Notes: generated from the letters alone by a model not told the origin. Counted from the stretch's first letter, positions 1 to 7,513 are shown. The stretch is DNA of 64,000 nucleotides from Streptomyces sp. MJM8645 (GCF_001625365.1 NZ_LJJF01000001.1:1860001-1924000), one strand, 5' to 3'. Numbers and translations are program-made.

Positions 1-98
1 CGGCGGCACTGGACGGGACGGCGGTACTGGACGGGACGGCGGTACGGCTGGGGGCGGACGCGGTGGCCATCGTCGCGGTGGCGGTCGGCGCGGCCTGA
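1..98 (+). CDS. C-terminal end of an unidentified protein (partial)
   Basis: An open frame enters from the left edge (codons starting at position 3) and ends with TGA at 96-98. The visible 31 residues end in a hydrophobic Ala/Val-rich stretch (AVAIVAVAVGAA) that could be a membrane segment. It contains a perfect 18-bp tandem repeat (9-26 and 27-44) that encodes LDGTAV twice. It converges on the transketolase gene, with only 13 bases between the stops. Too little is visible to assign a function, and it may be only a chance open frame. Confidence 0.35.
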   Translation, partial: AALDGTAVLDGTAVRLGADAVAIVAVAVGAA

Positions 99-111
99 CC
101 CGCCACGCGCG

Positions 112-1005
112 TCACCAGAGGAAGGTGCCGATCCGCTCCCGCAGCGAGGCCGCGTCCAAGCCGTAGGCGCTCAGGTGCTCCGCGATCGAGCCGTAGTGCC
201 GGTGCTCCTCGCGCGGCACGCCCAGGCCCAGCACCCGGTGCGGGCGGTCGGCCAGGGCGGCGTGCGCCTCGTTCGCCGAGGTGCCCGCCAGGTACGGCTC
301 CACCAGCACCACGTCCGCCCGCTCCCCCACCGCCGCCCGCAGCCCGGCCGCGTCGAAGGGGCGCACCGTCGCCGCGTACAGCACGGTGGCGTCCAGGCCC
401 TCGGTGGCCGCGAGCACCGCGTCCAGCATCGGCCCGACCGCGAGGACCACGCCGCGCGAGCCCTGCCGCACAGTGGTGAACCGGCCCGCCTCGACCGGCA
501 GGGCCTGCGCGTTCTGGTGCGCCGAGAGGCGGACGTAGACGTTGCGGTCGCCGTCCGCGACGGCGTGGCGCAGCAGCTGCTCGGCCTCATCCGGGTGGCC
601 CGGCACATGGACCGTCCAGTCCGGCAGGGTGTCCAGCAAGGCGACGTCGCCCGGGGACATGTGGGTGCGGCCGCCGGCCGGCCAGTCGTAGGAGCCGGCC
701 GCGCTCACCAGGACAGCGCCGACGCCCTGGTGGACGAGGTCCAACTTGACCTGCTCAAAAGGCCGTTCGATCAGGAAGCTGGCGAAGGTGTGGGCGATCG
801 GACGCATCCCGGTCAGCGCCAGGCCGCCGGCCGCGCCGATCAACAGTTGCTCGCGGATGCCGACGTTGACCACCCGGTCCGGGTGGCGCTGCTGGGCCGG
901 GGCGAAGGCGGCCGCGGTGATGTCGGCGAGCACCACGGCCAGCCGGGGATCCTCGTCCAGCAGGCGGCTGGTGACGTCGATGAAGCGGTCGCGCATGGTG
1001 TCCAT
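112..1005 (-). CDS. Transketolase, C-terminal subunit (split type)
   Basis: This is the 297-aa pyrimidine-binding plus C-terminal half of a thiamine-diphosphate transketolase, of the type encoded as two separate subunits. The core motif NVGIREQ, with the catalytic Glu that contacts the thiazolium partner ring, lies near residues 47-53. The SFLIERPFEQVK helix and the THMSPGDVALL block typical of the DXS/transketolase Pyr domain follow, and the C-terminal domain is present. It should pair with the product of the upstream gene to move two-carbon ketol units between sugar phosphates or a related ketose substrate. It lies 106 bp downstream of the N-terminal subunit gene on the same strand and is probably co-transcribed. 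The ATG at 1005 is chosen; a second in-frame ATG lies 9 bases inside. The substrate cannot be read from sequence, because such split pairs also occur in specialised pathways. Confidence 0.9.
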   Translation of the reverse strand: MDTMRDRFIDVTSRLLDEDPRLAVVLADITAAAFAPAQQRHPDRVVNVGIREQLLIGAAGGLALTGMRPIAHTFASFLIERPFEQVKLDLVHQGVGAVLVSAAGSYDWPAGGRTHMSPGDVALLDTLPDWTVHVPGHPDEAEQLLRHAVADGDRNVYVRLSAHQNAQALPVEAGRFTTVRQGSRGVVLAVGPMLDAVLAATEGLDATVLYAATVRPFDAAGLRAAVGERADVVLVEPYLAGTSANEAHAALADRPHRVLGLGVPREEHRHYGSIAEHLSAYGLDAASLRERIGTFLW

Positions 1006-1111
1006 CGGTGAAGTGCCTTTCGGTTCGTGCTGGTTGGCGCGTGCGTGCTGGCTTGGCGCTTGCGTGAGGGCTCGCGGGCCCAGGAGGCCTCGGGCTCAGG
1101 AGGTCTCGGGC

Positions 1112-1825
1112 TCAGGAGTCCTTGGGCTCGACCCGGGCGACCACCACGTGCGGGCGGCCCGGGTGCTCGGCGGTGTAGGCGCGGTACAGCGCCTCGTGGT
1201 CGCGGCCGTCCACCGTCGCGGTGGACCAGTCCTCGGCCGCGAACCGGGCCGCGATGCCGCCGTGCCAGCCGTGCGTGGCCGAGGAGTTGTCGATCACCAC
1301 CACGTGCAGCCGCTCCAGCCCGTACGCACCGGCGAAGGCCACCGCCTCGTGGTTGGAGCCCTCGTCGAACTCGGCGTCGCCGACCAGCACCCACACCGCC
1401 GGGTCGGTCAGGCCCTGCGCCCGCAGCCCGAGCGCCGTGCCGACGCCCAGCGGCAGGCCGTGCCCGAGCGAGCCGGAGGCGATCTCCACCCCGGGGACGA
1501 GCATCCGGTCCGGGTGGTGGCCGAGCGGAGAGTCGTAACCGCCGAAGCTCGGCAGCACCCCGGGGTCGATGAAGCCCTTGGCCGCGAGCACCGCGTAGTA
1601 CGCCATCGGGCCGTGGCCCTTGGAGAGCAGGAAGCGGTCCCGGTCCTGCGCCCCGGCCCGCTCCGGGCTCACCCGCAGGACCCGGTCGTACAGCACCCAG
1701 AGCGCGTCCAGGGTGGAGGTGGCGGCCGGGCCGTGCTTCTCGTCGCCGGTCATCAGGCCCATCAGCGCCGACAGGTCCTCGAAACGGGTGGTTTCCGCGA
1801 GGTCCGCGGTTGCGTTCGTCGTCAT
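1112..1825 (-). CDS. Transketolase, N-terminal subunit (split type)
   Basis: A 237-aa N-terminal (PP-binding) half of transketolase. The motifs are SKGHGPMAYY near residue 67, the substrate/ThDP loop SGSLGHGLPLGVG, and the ThDP/Mg motif GDAEFDEGSNHEA ending about 30 residues later in VVVIDNSS (the GDG-X-N signature, here GDA). The ATG at 1825 is preferred over an upstream GTG at 1831 because the predicted transcript start lies about one base before this ATG, which would make the mRNA leaderless. It is first in a two-gene unit with the C-terminal subunit and divergent from a SoxR-type regulator 57 bp away. That arrangement is typical of a MerR regulator and its main target. Confidence 0.9.
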   Translation of the reverse strand: MTTNATADLAETTRFEDLSALMGLMTGDEKHGPAATSTLDALWVLYDRVLRVSPERAGAQDRDRFLLSKGHGPMAYYAVLAAKGFIDPGVLPSFGGYDSPLGHHPDRMLVPGVEIASGSLGHGLPLGVGTALGLRAQGLTDPAVWVLVGDAEFDEGSNHEAVAFAGAYGLERLHVVVIDNSSATHGWHGGIAARFAAEDWSTATVDGRDHEALYRAYTAEHPGRPHVVVARVEPKDS

Positions 1826-1832
1826 GACCACG

Positions 1833-1863
1833 ATGGTGCAACTTAAAGTCGACTTGAGGTCAA
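1833..1863 (-). promoter_or_regulatory. MerR/SoxR-type promoter with operator inside a 19-bp spacer
   Basis: Read on the minus strand there is a -35 TTGACC (1863-1858), a 19-base spacer, and a weak -10 CACCAT (1838-1833). The spacer overlaps the imperfect palindrome ACTTAAAGTCGACTTGAGGT (1841-1860). Over-long 19-bp spacers with a central dyad are the hallmark of MerR-family activator promoters, and the half-site CTTGAGG resembles the classical SoxR box (CCTCAAGTTAACTTGAGG). The start point would fall at about 1826, next to the transketolase ATG. The assignment is inferred from layout and not proven. Confidence 0.6.
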
Positions 1864-1882
1864 GCGGCTAGAGTGGGTGCCC

Positions 1883-2422
1883 ATGACCGCGACCCCGGAC
1901 CACGGCCGAGCACCCGGCCCGCACCGCGACGACCTGCTCACCATCGGCCAACTCGGCCGCCGCAGCGGCCTCGCCGCCTCCGCCCTGCGCTACTACGAGA
2001 GCCTCGGCCTCATCCACGCCACCCGCACCGCCGGCGGCCAGCGCCGCTACCCCCGCGGCACGCTGCGCCGGATCGCCTTCGTCCGCGCCGCCCAGCGCGT
2101 CGGACTCTCCCTCGACGAGGCCCGCGTCGCCCTCGACCGGCTCCCCGAGCGCCCCGCCCCCAGCGGCGCCGAGTGGGACCGGGTCGCCGAATCCTGGCAG
2201 AGCCGCATCGACGAGCAGATCGCCGAGCTCCAGCGCCTCAAGGCCAAGCTGACCGGCTGCATCGGCTGCGGCTGCCTCTCCCTCTCCCGCTGCTCCCTCT
2301 ACAACGCCGCCGACCGCGCCGCCGACACCGGCCCCGGCGCCCGCTACCTGCTCACCCGCGACCCGGCCGGCGGCCCGGAACCCCTCTCCCCCGCCGCCAC
2401 CGACGCCTGCGGGCCCCACTGA
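1883..2422 (+). CDS. soxR: SoxR-type [2Fe-2S] MerR-family redox regulator
   Basis: A 179-aa MerR-family activator. The N-terminal winged helix-turn-helix reads LTIGQLGRRSGLAASALRYYESLGLI (about residues 19-44), followed by the RRYPRGTLRRIAFVRAAQ recognition region and a dimerisation coiled coil. The cluster-binding motif CX2CXCX5C (Cys126, 129, 131 and 137, sequence CIGCGCLSLSRC) is complete, as in SoxR proteins that sense redox-cycling compounds through oxidation of a [2Fe-2S] centre. The ATG at 1883 is preferred over an in-frame GTG at 1877. It is divergent from the split transketolase operon and shares its operator. In streptomycetes SoxR usually controls oxidoreductases and exporters, so a transketolase target would be unusual. 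Confidence 0.88.
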   Translation: MTATPDHGRAPGPHRDDLLTIGQLGRRSGLAASALRYYESLGLIHATRTAGGQRRYPRGTLRRIAFVRAAQRVGLSLDEARVALDRLPERPAPSGAEWDRVAESWQSRIDEQIAELQRLKAKLTGCIGCGCLSLSRCSLYNAADRAADTGPGARYLLTRDPAGGPEPLSPAATDACGPH

Positions 2423-2460
2423 ACCGCTCCGGCGCGGGGCGCTTCCCTCATCCCGACCCA

Positions 2461-2532
2461 CCTCGGCGGGAGTTGAAGCCCTCCGCGCGGACGCTGGACG
2501 CCCTCGCGGAGGAGTGGTTCGGGATCGCCTAG
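2461..2532 (+). pseudogene. Possible 3' remnant of a lost gene
   Basis: After the soxR stop, a short frame ending in TAG at 2530-2532 has G or C at nearly every third codon position and encodes a plausible C-terminus (SARTLDALAEEWFGIA). There is no start codon or RBS, and it ends inside the 3' end of the convergent GNAT gene. It looks like the tail of a deleted gene, but the stretch is too short to be certain. Confidence 0.25.
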
Positions 2533-3065
2533 GTCCGGTCAGAAAGCGGCCGGGGGTCGGTGCGCAGCAGGCTGTAGCGGACCACGTCACGCCACTGGCC
2601 GTCCCGGAAGCCCATGCTGCGCTGGACGCCCTCACGGACGAAGCCGCACTTCTCCAGCGCGCGCTGCTCGGCGAGGTTGGTGTCCTCGGTATCCGCCTCC
2701 AGCCGCATCACCACGGTGTGGGCGAACAGGTAGTCCACCAGCAGTTGTTGGGCCCGCGTGCCGATGCCCCGGCCGCGCGCCTCCGGGCGGATCATGATGC
2801 CGAGGTTCCAGTACGGCGCCAGGTCCGGCCGGCCGACCTGCCGCCAGGCGACGAACCCGGCGAACTCGCCCCCCACGAGCACCGCGAGCATCGACTGCTC
2901 GGGCGCCAGCAGGCCGTTCTCCGCCCAGAGGCGCCGGGTCCGCCCGGGGTCGCGCCACCCGAACCACTGGAACGGGCCCGACGCCCTGGGGTCGTTCAGC
3001 AGTGCTTCGAGCGGGGCGAGGTCGGCTTCGCCGATCGGTCTGAGGGACACCGGTGCGTCGTTCAT
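2529..3065 (-). CDS. GNAT family N-acetyltransferase (RimJ/RimL-like)
   Basis: A 178-aa single-domain GNAT. The N-terminal beta strand VSLRPIGEADLAPL, the central strand with LGIMIRPEARGRGIGTRAQQLL (the acetyl-CoA pyrophosphate loop, R/Q-x-x-G-x-G/A type) near residues 88-108, and the C-terminal EKCGFVREGVQR block are those of RimJ/RimL-type enzymes, which acetylate protein N-termini or small amines. The substrate is unknown. It is followed on the same strand, upstream, by the FGE-domain gene, with 51 bases between them. Confidence 0.85.
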   Translation of the reverse strand: MNDAPVSLRPIGEADLAPLEALLNDPRASGPFQWFGWRDPGRTRRLWAENGLLAPEQSMLAVLVGGEFAGFVAWRQVGRPDLAPYWNLGIMIRPEARGRGIGTRAQQLLVDYLFAHTVVMRLEADTEDTNLAEQRALEKCGFVREGVQRSMGFRDGQWRDVVRYSLLRTDPRPLSDRT

Positions 3066-3116
3066 GCAGGGCCCAACGGTCCGTGACCGGGCCCGGGTTC
3101 CCCGCGGCGCGCGCCT

Positions 3117-3761
3117 TCAGGCGGTGATCGACCGGGCGAGCCGGAAGCCGACGTCGTCGATCCGCAGGGTGGGGTGGCTGCGGCGGCGGACGGAGGCGCG
3201 GCAGCTCCAGTGCTCGTCGAACCAGCCGCCGCCGCGCAGCACGCGGTAGCCGCCGTACACCTCGGCGTCGTACACGTCCCAGCACCACTCCCACACGTTG
3301 CCGAGCAGGTCGTACAGGCCGAAGCCGTTGGGGCGCAGGCCGCCCACCGGGTGCGGGCGCTCGTCCGAGTTGCCGCGGTGCCACGCGATCTCGTCGAGCG
3401 GCCCGTAGCGGGGGCCGTCCGTTCCGGCGCGGCAGGCGTACTCCCACTCGGCCTCGGTGGGCAGCCGGTAGCCGTCGGCGGCGCGGTCCCAGGTGGCGGA
3501 CTCGCCGTCGAGCCGGTAGGCCGGCGCCAGCCCGTCCCGCCGGGACAGTTCGTTGCAGTAGCGGACGGCGTCGTACCAGGAGACGCTGTCGGCGGGGAGC
3601 CGGTCGCCGGCCCCGGCGCCGTACTGCTCGCGGGTGACCGGACAGGCCGCCAGCTCGTAGGGGGCGAGCTCGACGGTCCAGCTCCGCTGCGTACGGCGGT
3701 CCGACAGCGTGACGCGGCCGGGCGGGACGGCGATCAGGTCGGTTCGGGTGCTCGCATCCAT
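3117..3761 (-). CDS. Formylglycine-generating-enzyme (SUMF1/EgtB-type) domain protein
   Basis: A 214-aa protein made almost entirely of an FGE-sulfatase fold. Visible family blocks are [95 protein letters not shown] and a C-terminal GFRLARS. Members modify sulfatase cysteines, take part in ergothioneine or hydroxylation chemistry, or act as binding domains. It is shorter than typical FGE (about 280-300 aa), and the two copper-binding Cys of genuine FGE are not obvious in this short form. No sulfatase is encoded nearby, so classical sulfatase maturation is not supported by context. Confidence 0.8.
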   Translation of the reverse strand: MDASTRTDLIAVPPGRVTLSDRRTQRSWTVELAPYELAACPVTREQYGAGAGDRLPADSVSWYDAVRYCNELSRRDGLAPAYRLDGESATWDRAADGYRLPTEAEWEYACRAGTDGPRYGPLDEIAWHRGNSDERPHPVGGLRPNGFGLYDLLGNVWEWCWDVYDAEVYGGYRVLRGGGWFDEHWSCRASVRRRSHPTLRIDDVGFRLARSITA

Positions 3762-3837
3762 GGGCCGCGATCCTAGCCCGTGGGATGATCAATGTCCTTT
3801 CCGCTCTTCACACCTGACGATCAGGAGTGGCACCGCC

Positions 3838-4482
3838 ATGAGTTCCGTCCCGCCGGACCCTTCGACTCTCCACCCGGTGGCCGGGCAGCCGCGCGTGGTG
3901 CTCCTCAAGCCGTTGGTGACGTCCCCGCTGATCGACGTCGGCGACTACTCCTACTACGACGACCCGGACGACGCGACCGCGTTCGAGACGCGCAACGTGC
4001 TCTACCACTACGGCCCGGAGCGGCTGGTCATCGGGAAGTTCTGCGCGCTGGGTACGGGGGTCCGGTTCATCATGAACGGGGCGAACCACCGCATGGACGG
4101 CCCCTCGACCTTCCCGTTCCCCATCATGGGCGGAAGCTGGGCCGAGCACTTCGACCTGGTCACCGGCCTCGCCGGCCGCGGGGACACGGTGGTCGGCAAC
4201 GACGTCTGGATCGGCTACGGCGCCATGGTGATGCCCGGCGTGCGCATCGGCCACGGCGCGATCATCGCCTCCGGCGCCGTCGTCGTCGACGACGTCCCCG
4301 ACTACGGGATCGTCGGCGGCAACCCGGCCAAGCTCATCCGCACCCGCTACGCCGAGGCGGACATCGCCCGCCTGCTCGCCCTCGCCTGGTGGGACTGGCC
4401 GACCGACCACCTCACCCGCCACCTGCGCACCGTCATGTCCGGCACCGTCGACGACCTCGAAGCGGCCGCGCCGGGAAGGTGA
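3838..4482 (+). CDS. Left-handed beta-helix acetyltransferase, Vat/CatB (xenobiotic acetyltransferase) family
   Basis: A 214-aa hexapeptide-repeat transferase. The N-terminus [11 protein letters not shown], the block [34 protein letters not shown] with the catalytic His (NHRMDG), and the repeats [49 protein letters not shown] define the XAT class, which includes streptogramin A and chloramphenicol acetyltransferases. Many chromosomal members have no known drug substrate. The ATG at 3838 begins the recognisable homology; longer upstream in-frame starts would overlap the divergent FGE gene. It uses acetyl-CoA in the cytoplasm. A resistance role is possible but unproven. Confidence 0.85.
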   Translation: MSSVPPDPSTLHPVAGQPRVVLLKPLVTSPLIDVGDYSYYDDPDDATAFETRNVLYHYGPERLVIGKFCALGTGVRFIMNGANHRMDGPSTFPFPIMGGSWAEHFDLVTGLAGRGDTVVGNDVWIGYGAMVMPGVRIGHGAIIASGAVVVDDVPDYGIVGGNPAKLIRTRYAEADIARLLALAWWDWPTDHLTRHLRTVMSGTVDDLEAAAPGR

Positions 4483-4521
4483 ACATCCCGCGCGAATCGC
4501 CAGGCCCCCTGGCGTCGCCCG

Positions 4522-4579
4522 TACGGCGGCCCGAGGATGGTGTCCGTCCGCACGGCGGCCCGAAGATGGTGTCCGTCCG
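4522..4579. repeat. Two tandem 29-bp repeats upstream of the SRPBCC gene
   Basis: The units 4522-4550 and 4551-4579 differ at only two positions (T/C at the first base and G/A in the GATGG segment). They fill most of the 124-bp gap between the Vat-like gene and the SRPBCC gene, ending 27 bases before the ATG. They could be a duplicated regulatory site or simple replication slippage. Confidence 0.8.
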
Positions 4580-4606
4580 TACGAAGGCCGGCGAAAGGCG
4601 ACGACG

Positions 4607-5038
4607 ATGGCAGGCACGAAGGTCAGTACGGTCGTGGAGGCTCCGGCCGAGCAGGTGTGGGAGCTGCTGGGGGACTTCCACAACCTCGGCGGCTGGCACC
4701 CGGGCCTGCCGGCCAGCAGCCTCGGCAACGAGCTGACGGGCAACGCGATCGGGTCGGTCCGGGTGTTCGAGATCGACGGCGCGGCGCTGCACGAGACGCT
4801 GCTCGCCTACGACGAGGAGGCCCGCAGCTACACCTACAGCTTCCCCGAAGGGGCGTTCGAGCTGTACGGCTACCGGGCGACGCTGCGGGTCACCCCGGTC
4901 ACCGCGCTCGACGCCAGCTTCGTGGAGTGGGGCGCCACGTACGACGTCGAGGCCGAGCACCGCAAGGACTCCGCCGACCGCCTCCACGGGGTGTTCACGA
5001 CCGGCCTGGCGGCGCTGCGCGAGCGGTTCGCCAGCTGA
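4607..5038 (+). CDS. SRPBCC family (polyketide cyclase/dehydrase-like) protein
   Basis: A 143-aa START/Bet v1-fold protein. It begins KVSTVVEAPAEQVWELLGDFHNLGGWHP, the standard SRPBCC first strand and helix, and continues with alternating strands (SVRVFEIDGAALHETLLAYDEEARSYTYSF, ATLRVTPV) and a C-terminal long helix (HGVFTTGLAALRERFA). Members bind hydrophobic ligands in a deep cavity; most stand-alone bacterial copies have no assigned substrate. It stands downstream of the tandem 29-bp repeats and converges on the membrane-protein gene. Confidence 0.8.
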   Translation: MAGTKVSTVVEAPAEQVWELLGDFHNLGGWHPGLPASSLGNELTGNAIGSVRVFEIDGAALHETLLAYDEEARSYTYSFPEGAFELYGYRATLRVTPVTALDASFVEWGATYDVEAEHRKDSADRLHGVFTTGLAALRERFAS

Positions 5039-5060
5039 CGGCGGCGGGCCGTCCGGGAGT

Positions 5061-5522
5061 TCAGCGCCCCATCACCGCGTAGAGCGCGACCAGCGACCAG
5101 CCCAGCAGCGACAGCACCCCCACGGTCCACCCGAGGACGGCCGCCGTCTGGCCGTACTCGGGGCCGCGGGCGCGCTGGAACGCGGCCACCAGCGCGGGGA
5201 TCGCGGCGACCGGCAGGAACAGGAAGGCCGCCAGCATGAGCCACGCGCCGAACCCGATCACGAACCAGATGCCCACAAACAGCAGCGGCACCGAGGCGAT
5301 CGCCACCACCGCGCCCGCCGCCGCACAGGCGGTCCGGAACGGGCCCCGCTCCCGGTAGCACACCGGCACGGCGGCGGCCGCAGCGCTGACCAGCGCGATC
5401 ACGTGCAGGAACGAGAACGAGCCGCCCAGGCCGAACGCCACCAGCACGAGCGCCAGCGGGAGCAGGCACACCGCGGCCGCCAGCCCCGCCAGCACCCTCG
5501 CACTCCCCGGCACCACGGCCAC
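5061..5522 (-). CDS. Small four-helix integral membrane protein, function unknown
   Basis: A 153-aa protein with about four hydrophobic segments (roughly residues 8-30, 37-53, 65-110 as one or two passes, and 128-148). Short polar loops carry Arg residues (CYRERGPFRTA, FQRARGPEYG). It has no recognisable catalytic motif. A perfect 16-bp palindrome sits 22 bp upstream, so it is probably under control of a dimeric repressor encoded elsewhere. I do not recognise the family. Confidence 0.65.
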   Translation of the reverse strand: MAVVPGSARVLAGLAAAVCLLPLALVLVAFGLGGSFSFLHVIALVSAAAAAVPVCYRERGPFRTACAAAGAVVAIASVPLLFVGIWFVIGFGAWLMLAAFLFLPVAAIPALVAAFQRARGPEYGQTAAVLGWTVGVLSLLGWSLVALYAVMGR

Positions 5523-5544
5523 GGCTCCCCCTTGCGCCCACTTA

Positions 5545-5560
5545 TTTGAACGCGTTCAAA
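5545..5560. promoter_or_regulatory. Perfect 16-bp palindromic operator
   Basis: TTTGAACGCGTTCAAA is an exact inverted repeat placed 23-38 bp upstream of the ATG of the minus-strand membrane-protein gene. TGAAC/GTTCA half-sites of this size are typical of TetR-family operators. No TetR gene is adjacent, so the regulator would act from elsewhere. Confidence 0.6.
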
Positions 5561-5614
5561 GCTAGCACGCACCACGCCGGGAGAAGCGGCAGGGCCGGCC
5601 CGTCGCGCGACGGC

Positions 5615-5902
5615 TCACCATTCGCCTCCGGGGGGCGTCCAGCCGAGACGCAGGTGGTGGAGGGAGTCGGGGAGAACGACAGGGAGGTCGAGCGGGCCCG
5701 CACTGGCGAGGTAGCCGGCGACGAAGCGGTCGGCGGACGGGCCTGTGAGGTAGCGCTCGAACCACAGCCACTGGGGACGGCTCATGGGCTGGAACTGGAG
5801 GGAACGCCAGAGGGCGTCGAGCGCCTTGGGGAGGAGGGCGTAGATCGTCGGCGGCATCAGACCGCCGGTGATCTCGGCGGTGACCAGGCGGTCCTCGTTC
5901 AC
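5615..5902 (-). CDS. Small protein downstream of an HATPase, function unknown
   Basis: A 95-aa protein beginning at GTG 5902, which overlaps the stop of the HATPase gene by four bases (GTGA), so the two are translationally coupled. The sequence VNEDRLVTAEITGGLMPPTIYALLPKALDALWRSLQF and so on is soluble, with aromatic residues (RPQWLWFERYLTG) and no motif I can name. In streptomycetes, short genes of this kind accompany HATPase/HTH regulator sets. A longer reading upstream is in frame but lies inside the HATPase gene. Confidence 0.6.
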   Translation of the reverse strand: MNEDRLVTAEITGGLMPPTIYALLPKALDALWRSLQFQPMSRPQWLWFERYLTGPSADRFVAGYLASAGPLDLPVVLPDSLHHLRLGWTPPGGEW

Positions 5903-6348
5903 GCCACACGCTCCACGGGGGCGGAGGAGGCGGCGGCGGAACCGATCTCCGACCACACGATCTTCCCGATGGGCACGCGCGGGCAGCAACCCCAGCGCTC
6001 GGACAGGAGCTTGACGAGGAGAAGGCCCCGTCCGGACTCGTCATCGGCGGACGCAGGGCGAAGGAGCGGCGCGCGGTCACGGCGCGCGTCGTGCACCTCG
6101 ATGCGCAGTCGCGAGGGGATGAAGGAGAGGGAGAGCCACAGCCGGTTGCCGATCGGAGTGCCATGCACGACGGCATTGGTGACGAGCTCGGAGACCACCA
6201 ACAGACCGGAGTCCGCGAAGAGTTCACCGGCGGGGGTCGAGTCGAGGAGCCGCAAGAGCGCCTGCCGGGCCTTCGCCGGCGACCGCCGACTGCGCAGCAG
6301 CCAGCAGCTGGACACGAACTCGGGGGGATTGTCAGGCGATTCGAACAT
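5899..6348 (-). CDS. HATPase_c (anti-sigma-factor-like) ATP-binding protein
   Basis: A 149-aa single HATPase_c domain of the RsbW/SpoIIAB-like class very common in Streptomyces. The N-box SELVTNAVVHG (near residues 54-64), the strand IEVHDARRDRAPLL, the G1/G2 box DDESGRGLLLVKLLSERWGCCP and the terminal IGKIVWSEI are present. Such proteins may act as anti-sigma factors or partners of HTH-DUF5753 regulators. The ATG at 6348 (MFESPDN) is chosen; a much longer reading to 6480 gives a low-quality N-terminus. It overlaps the next gene by GTGA and is divergent from the HTH gene at 6668. Confidence 0.8.
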   Translation of the reverse strand: MFESPDNPPEFVSSCWLLRSRRSPAKARQALLRLLDSTPAGELFADSGLLVVSELVTNAVVHGTPIGNRLWLSLSFIPSRLRIEVHDARRDRAPLLRPASADDESGRGLLLVKLLSERWGCCPRVPIGKIVWSEIGSAAASSAPVERVA

Positions 6349-6566
6349 GGCGAAGCCACCTTCGGGAGCGAGTGGAGAAGATCCAAGGCAGAGCTGCCGA
6401 CTCGGCGGGCTTCCACGACCAGCGCAGCACCCAGCACGAGGCGCCGGAATGCGCGCCCACCGACCTACACAGGCGTTCACAGTCAGCTAGCACTCCGTTA
6501 CTCAAAGCATGATGCACGCCACATCGGAAGCGCAAGGCAAGTCGAGCAAATATGAAAACTTTCACC

Positions 6567-6594
6567 TTGAGTGGCAAGGCGTCGCCCTTAGACT
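6567..6594 (+). promoter_or_regulatory. Predicted promoter of the HTH-DUF5753 gene
   Basis: TTGAGT (6567-6572) and TAGACT (6589-6594) are separated by 16 bases inside a locally AT-richer stretch, giving a vegetative-type promoter about 75 bp before the ATG of the HTH gene. The 5' leader would be roughly 65 nt. Confidence 0.5.
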
Positions 6595-6667
6595 CCCCGA
6601 AGGTGGTGGCGAAGCATCACATACGCCATGCACACTGGTTCTTGGAAGCTTTGAAGGGGTCACATAG

Positions 6668-7513
6668 ATGGCGGTCGCAGTACCAGCCGTGCGATACCGG
6701 CGCATCGCAGCCGAGCTCAGGCGACTTCGCGAGCTCAAGAACCTGTCGGCCGAAGAGGTGGCGGCCCAGGTCGACGGCGTCAACCTGGTGAAGCTCAGCA
6801 GATACGAGAACGCCCGCGTCCAGCTCAAGCCGGACGTCGTCCGCGCGCTGCTCGACTTCTACGAGTGCGACGAGGAGCTCAAAGAGGTCCTCGTCGAGAT
6901 CCTTCGAGACAAGCGGCGTCCCGGCTGGATCGCGGGCTACGAGCAGTTGAGCCCGCTCTACACGGATCTGATCCGCCTCGAAGAGACTGCCGTGGGCAAC
7001 AAGTCGTACGAGTCTGCCTACATCCCTGGCCTGCTCCAGACGCGCCAGTACGCTCACGCCATCATCTCCAGCGGCGTCATAAAGAAGCCCAGCGTCGAAG
7101 AGCGAGTCGAAGTCCGGATCAACAGGCAGTCCGTCCTGACTCGATCCGAGAACCCGCTGAAGCTATGGGCCGTGATCCACGAGTCGGCCCTGACCATGAG
7201 TGCCGCCCCAGGCGTGATGGCTGACCAGCTGGACAAGCTGCTGCAGTTCAGCCGGCTCCCCAACATCAGGATCCAGGTCATGCCGGCCATGGCTCCGCCG
7301 CACCCCGGCATGACCGGGCCGTTCGCACTCCTGGAGTTTCGGCAACGCGATCTCGACCTGGTTCTGCTCAGCGGAATGCTCAGCAGCGACTGGGTTGAGG
7401 ACCCGGACCAAGTCGATGTCTATCGAGCGGCGTTCGACGAAATCATGGCAGCCGCCTTGTCTCTGGACCAATCTCTCAACCTCATCACACAGAAGAGAGA
7501 CACGCTCAAGTGA
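6668..7513 (+). CDS. XRE-family HTH regulator with DUF5753 (WhiJ/AbaA-cluster type)
   Basis: A 281-aa protein. The N-terminal Cro/CI-type HTH (YRRIAAELRRLRELKNLSAEEVAAQVDGVNLVKLSRYENARVQL) is at about residues 9-53. The C-terminal DUF5753 carries the signature ESAYIPGLLQTRQYAHAII, VEVRINRQSVLTR, the LLQFSRLPNIRIQVMPAMAPPHPGMTGPFALLEF strand block and a final VDVYRAAFDEI. WhiJ-type members control developmental onset in Streptomyces together with small DUF397 partners. The start is the ATG after a leader whose GC content is lower than in its neighbours. It overlaps the DUF397 gene by four bases (GTGA at 7510-7513). Confidence 0.9.
   Translation: MAVAVPAVRYRRIAAELRRLRELKNLSAEEVAAQVDGVNLVKLSRYENARVQLKPDVVRALLDFYECDEELKEVLVEILRDKRRPGWIAGYEQLSPLYTDLIRLEETAVGNKSYESAYIPGLLQTRQYAHAIISSGVIKKPSVEERVEVRINRQSVLTRSENPLKLWAVIHESALTMSAAPGVMADQLDKLLQFSRLPNIRIQVMPAMAPPHPGMTGPFALLEFRQRDLDLVLLSGMLSSDWVEDPDQVDVYRAAFDEIMAAALSLDQSLNLITQKRDTLK

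Noticed and set aside
3117-4482. Antibiotic biosynthesis or resistance cluster from the FGE, Vat-like and SRPBCC genes
   Set aside because: The genes are on different strands and not operonic, and no polyketide, NRPS or other core enzyme is present.
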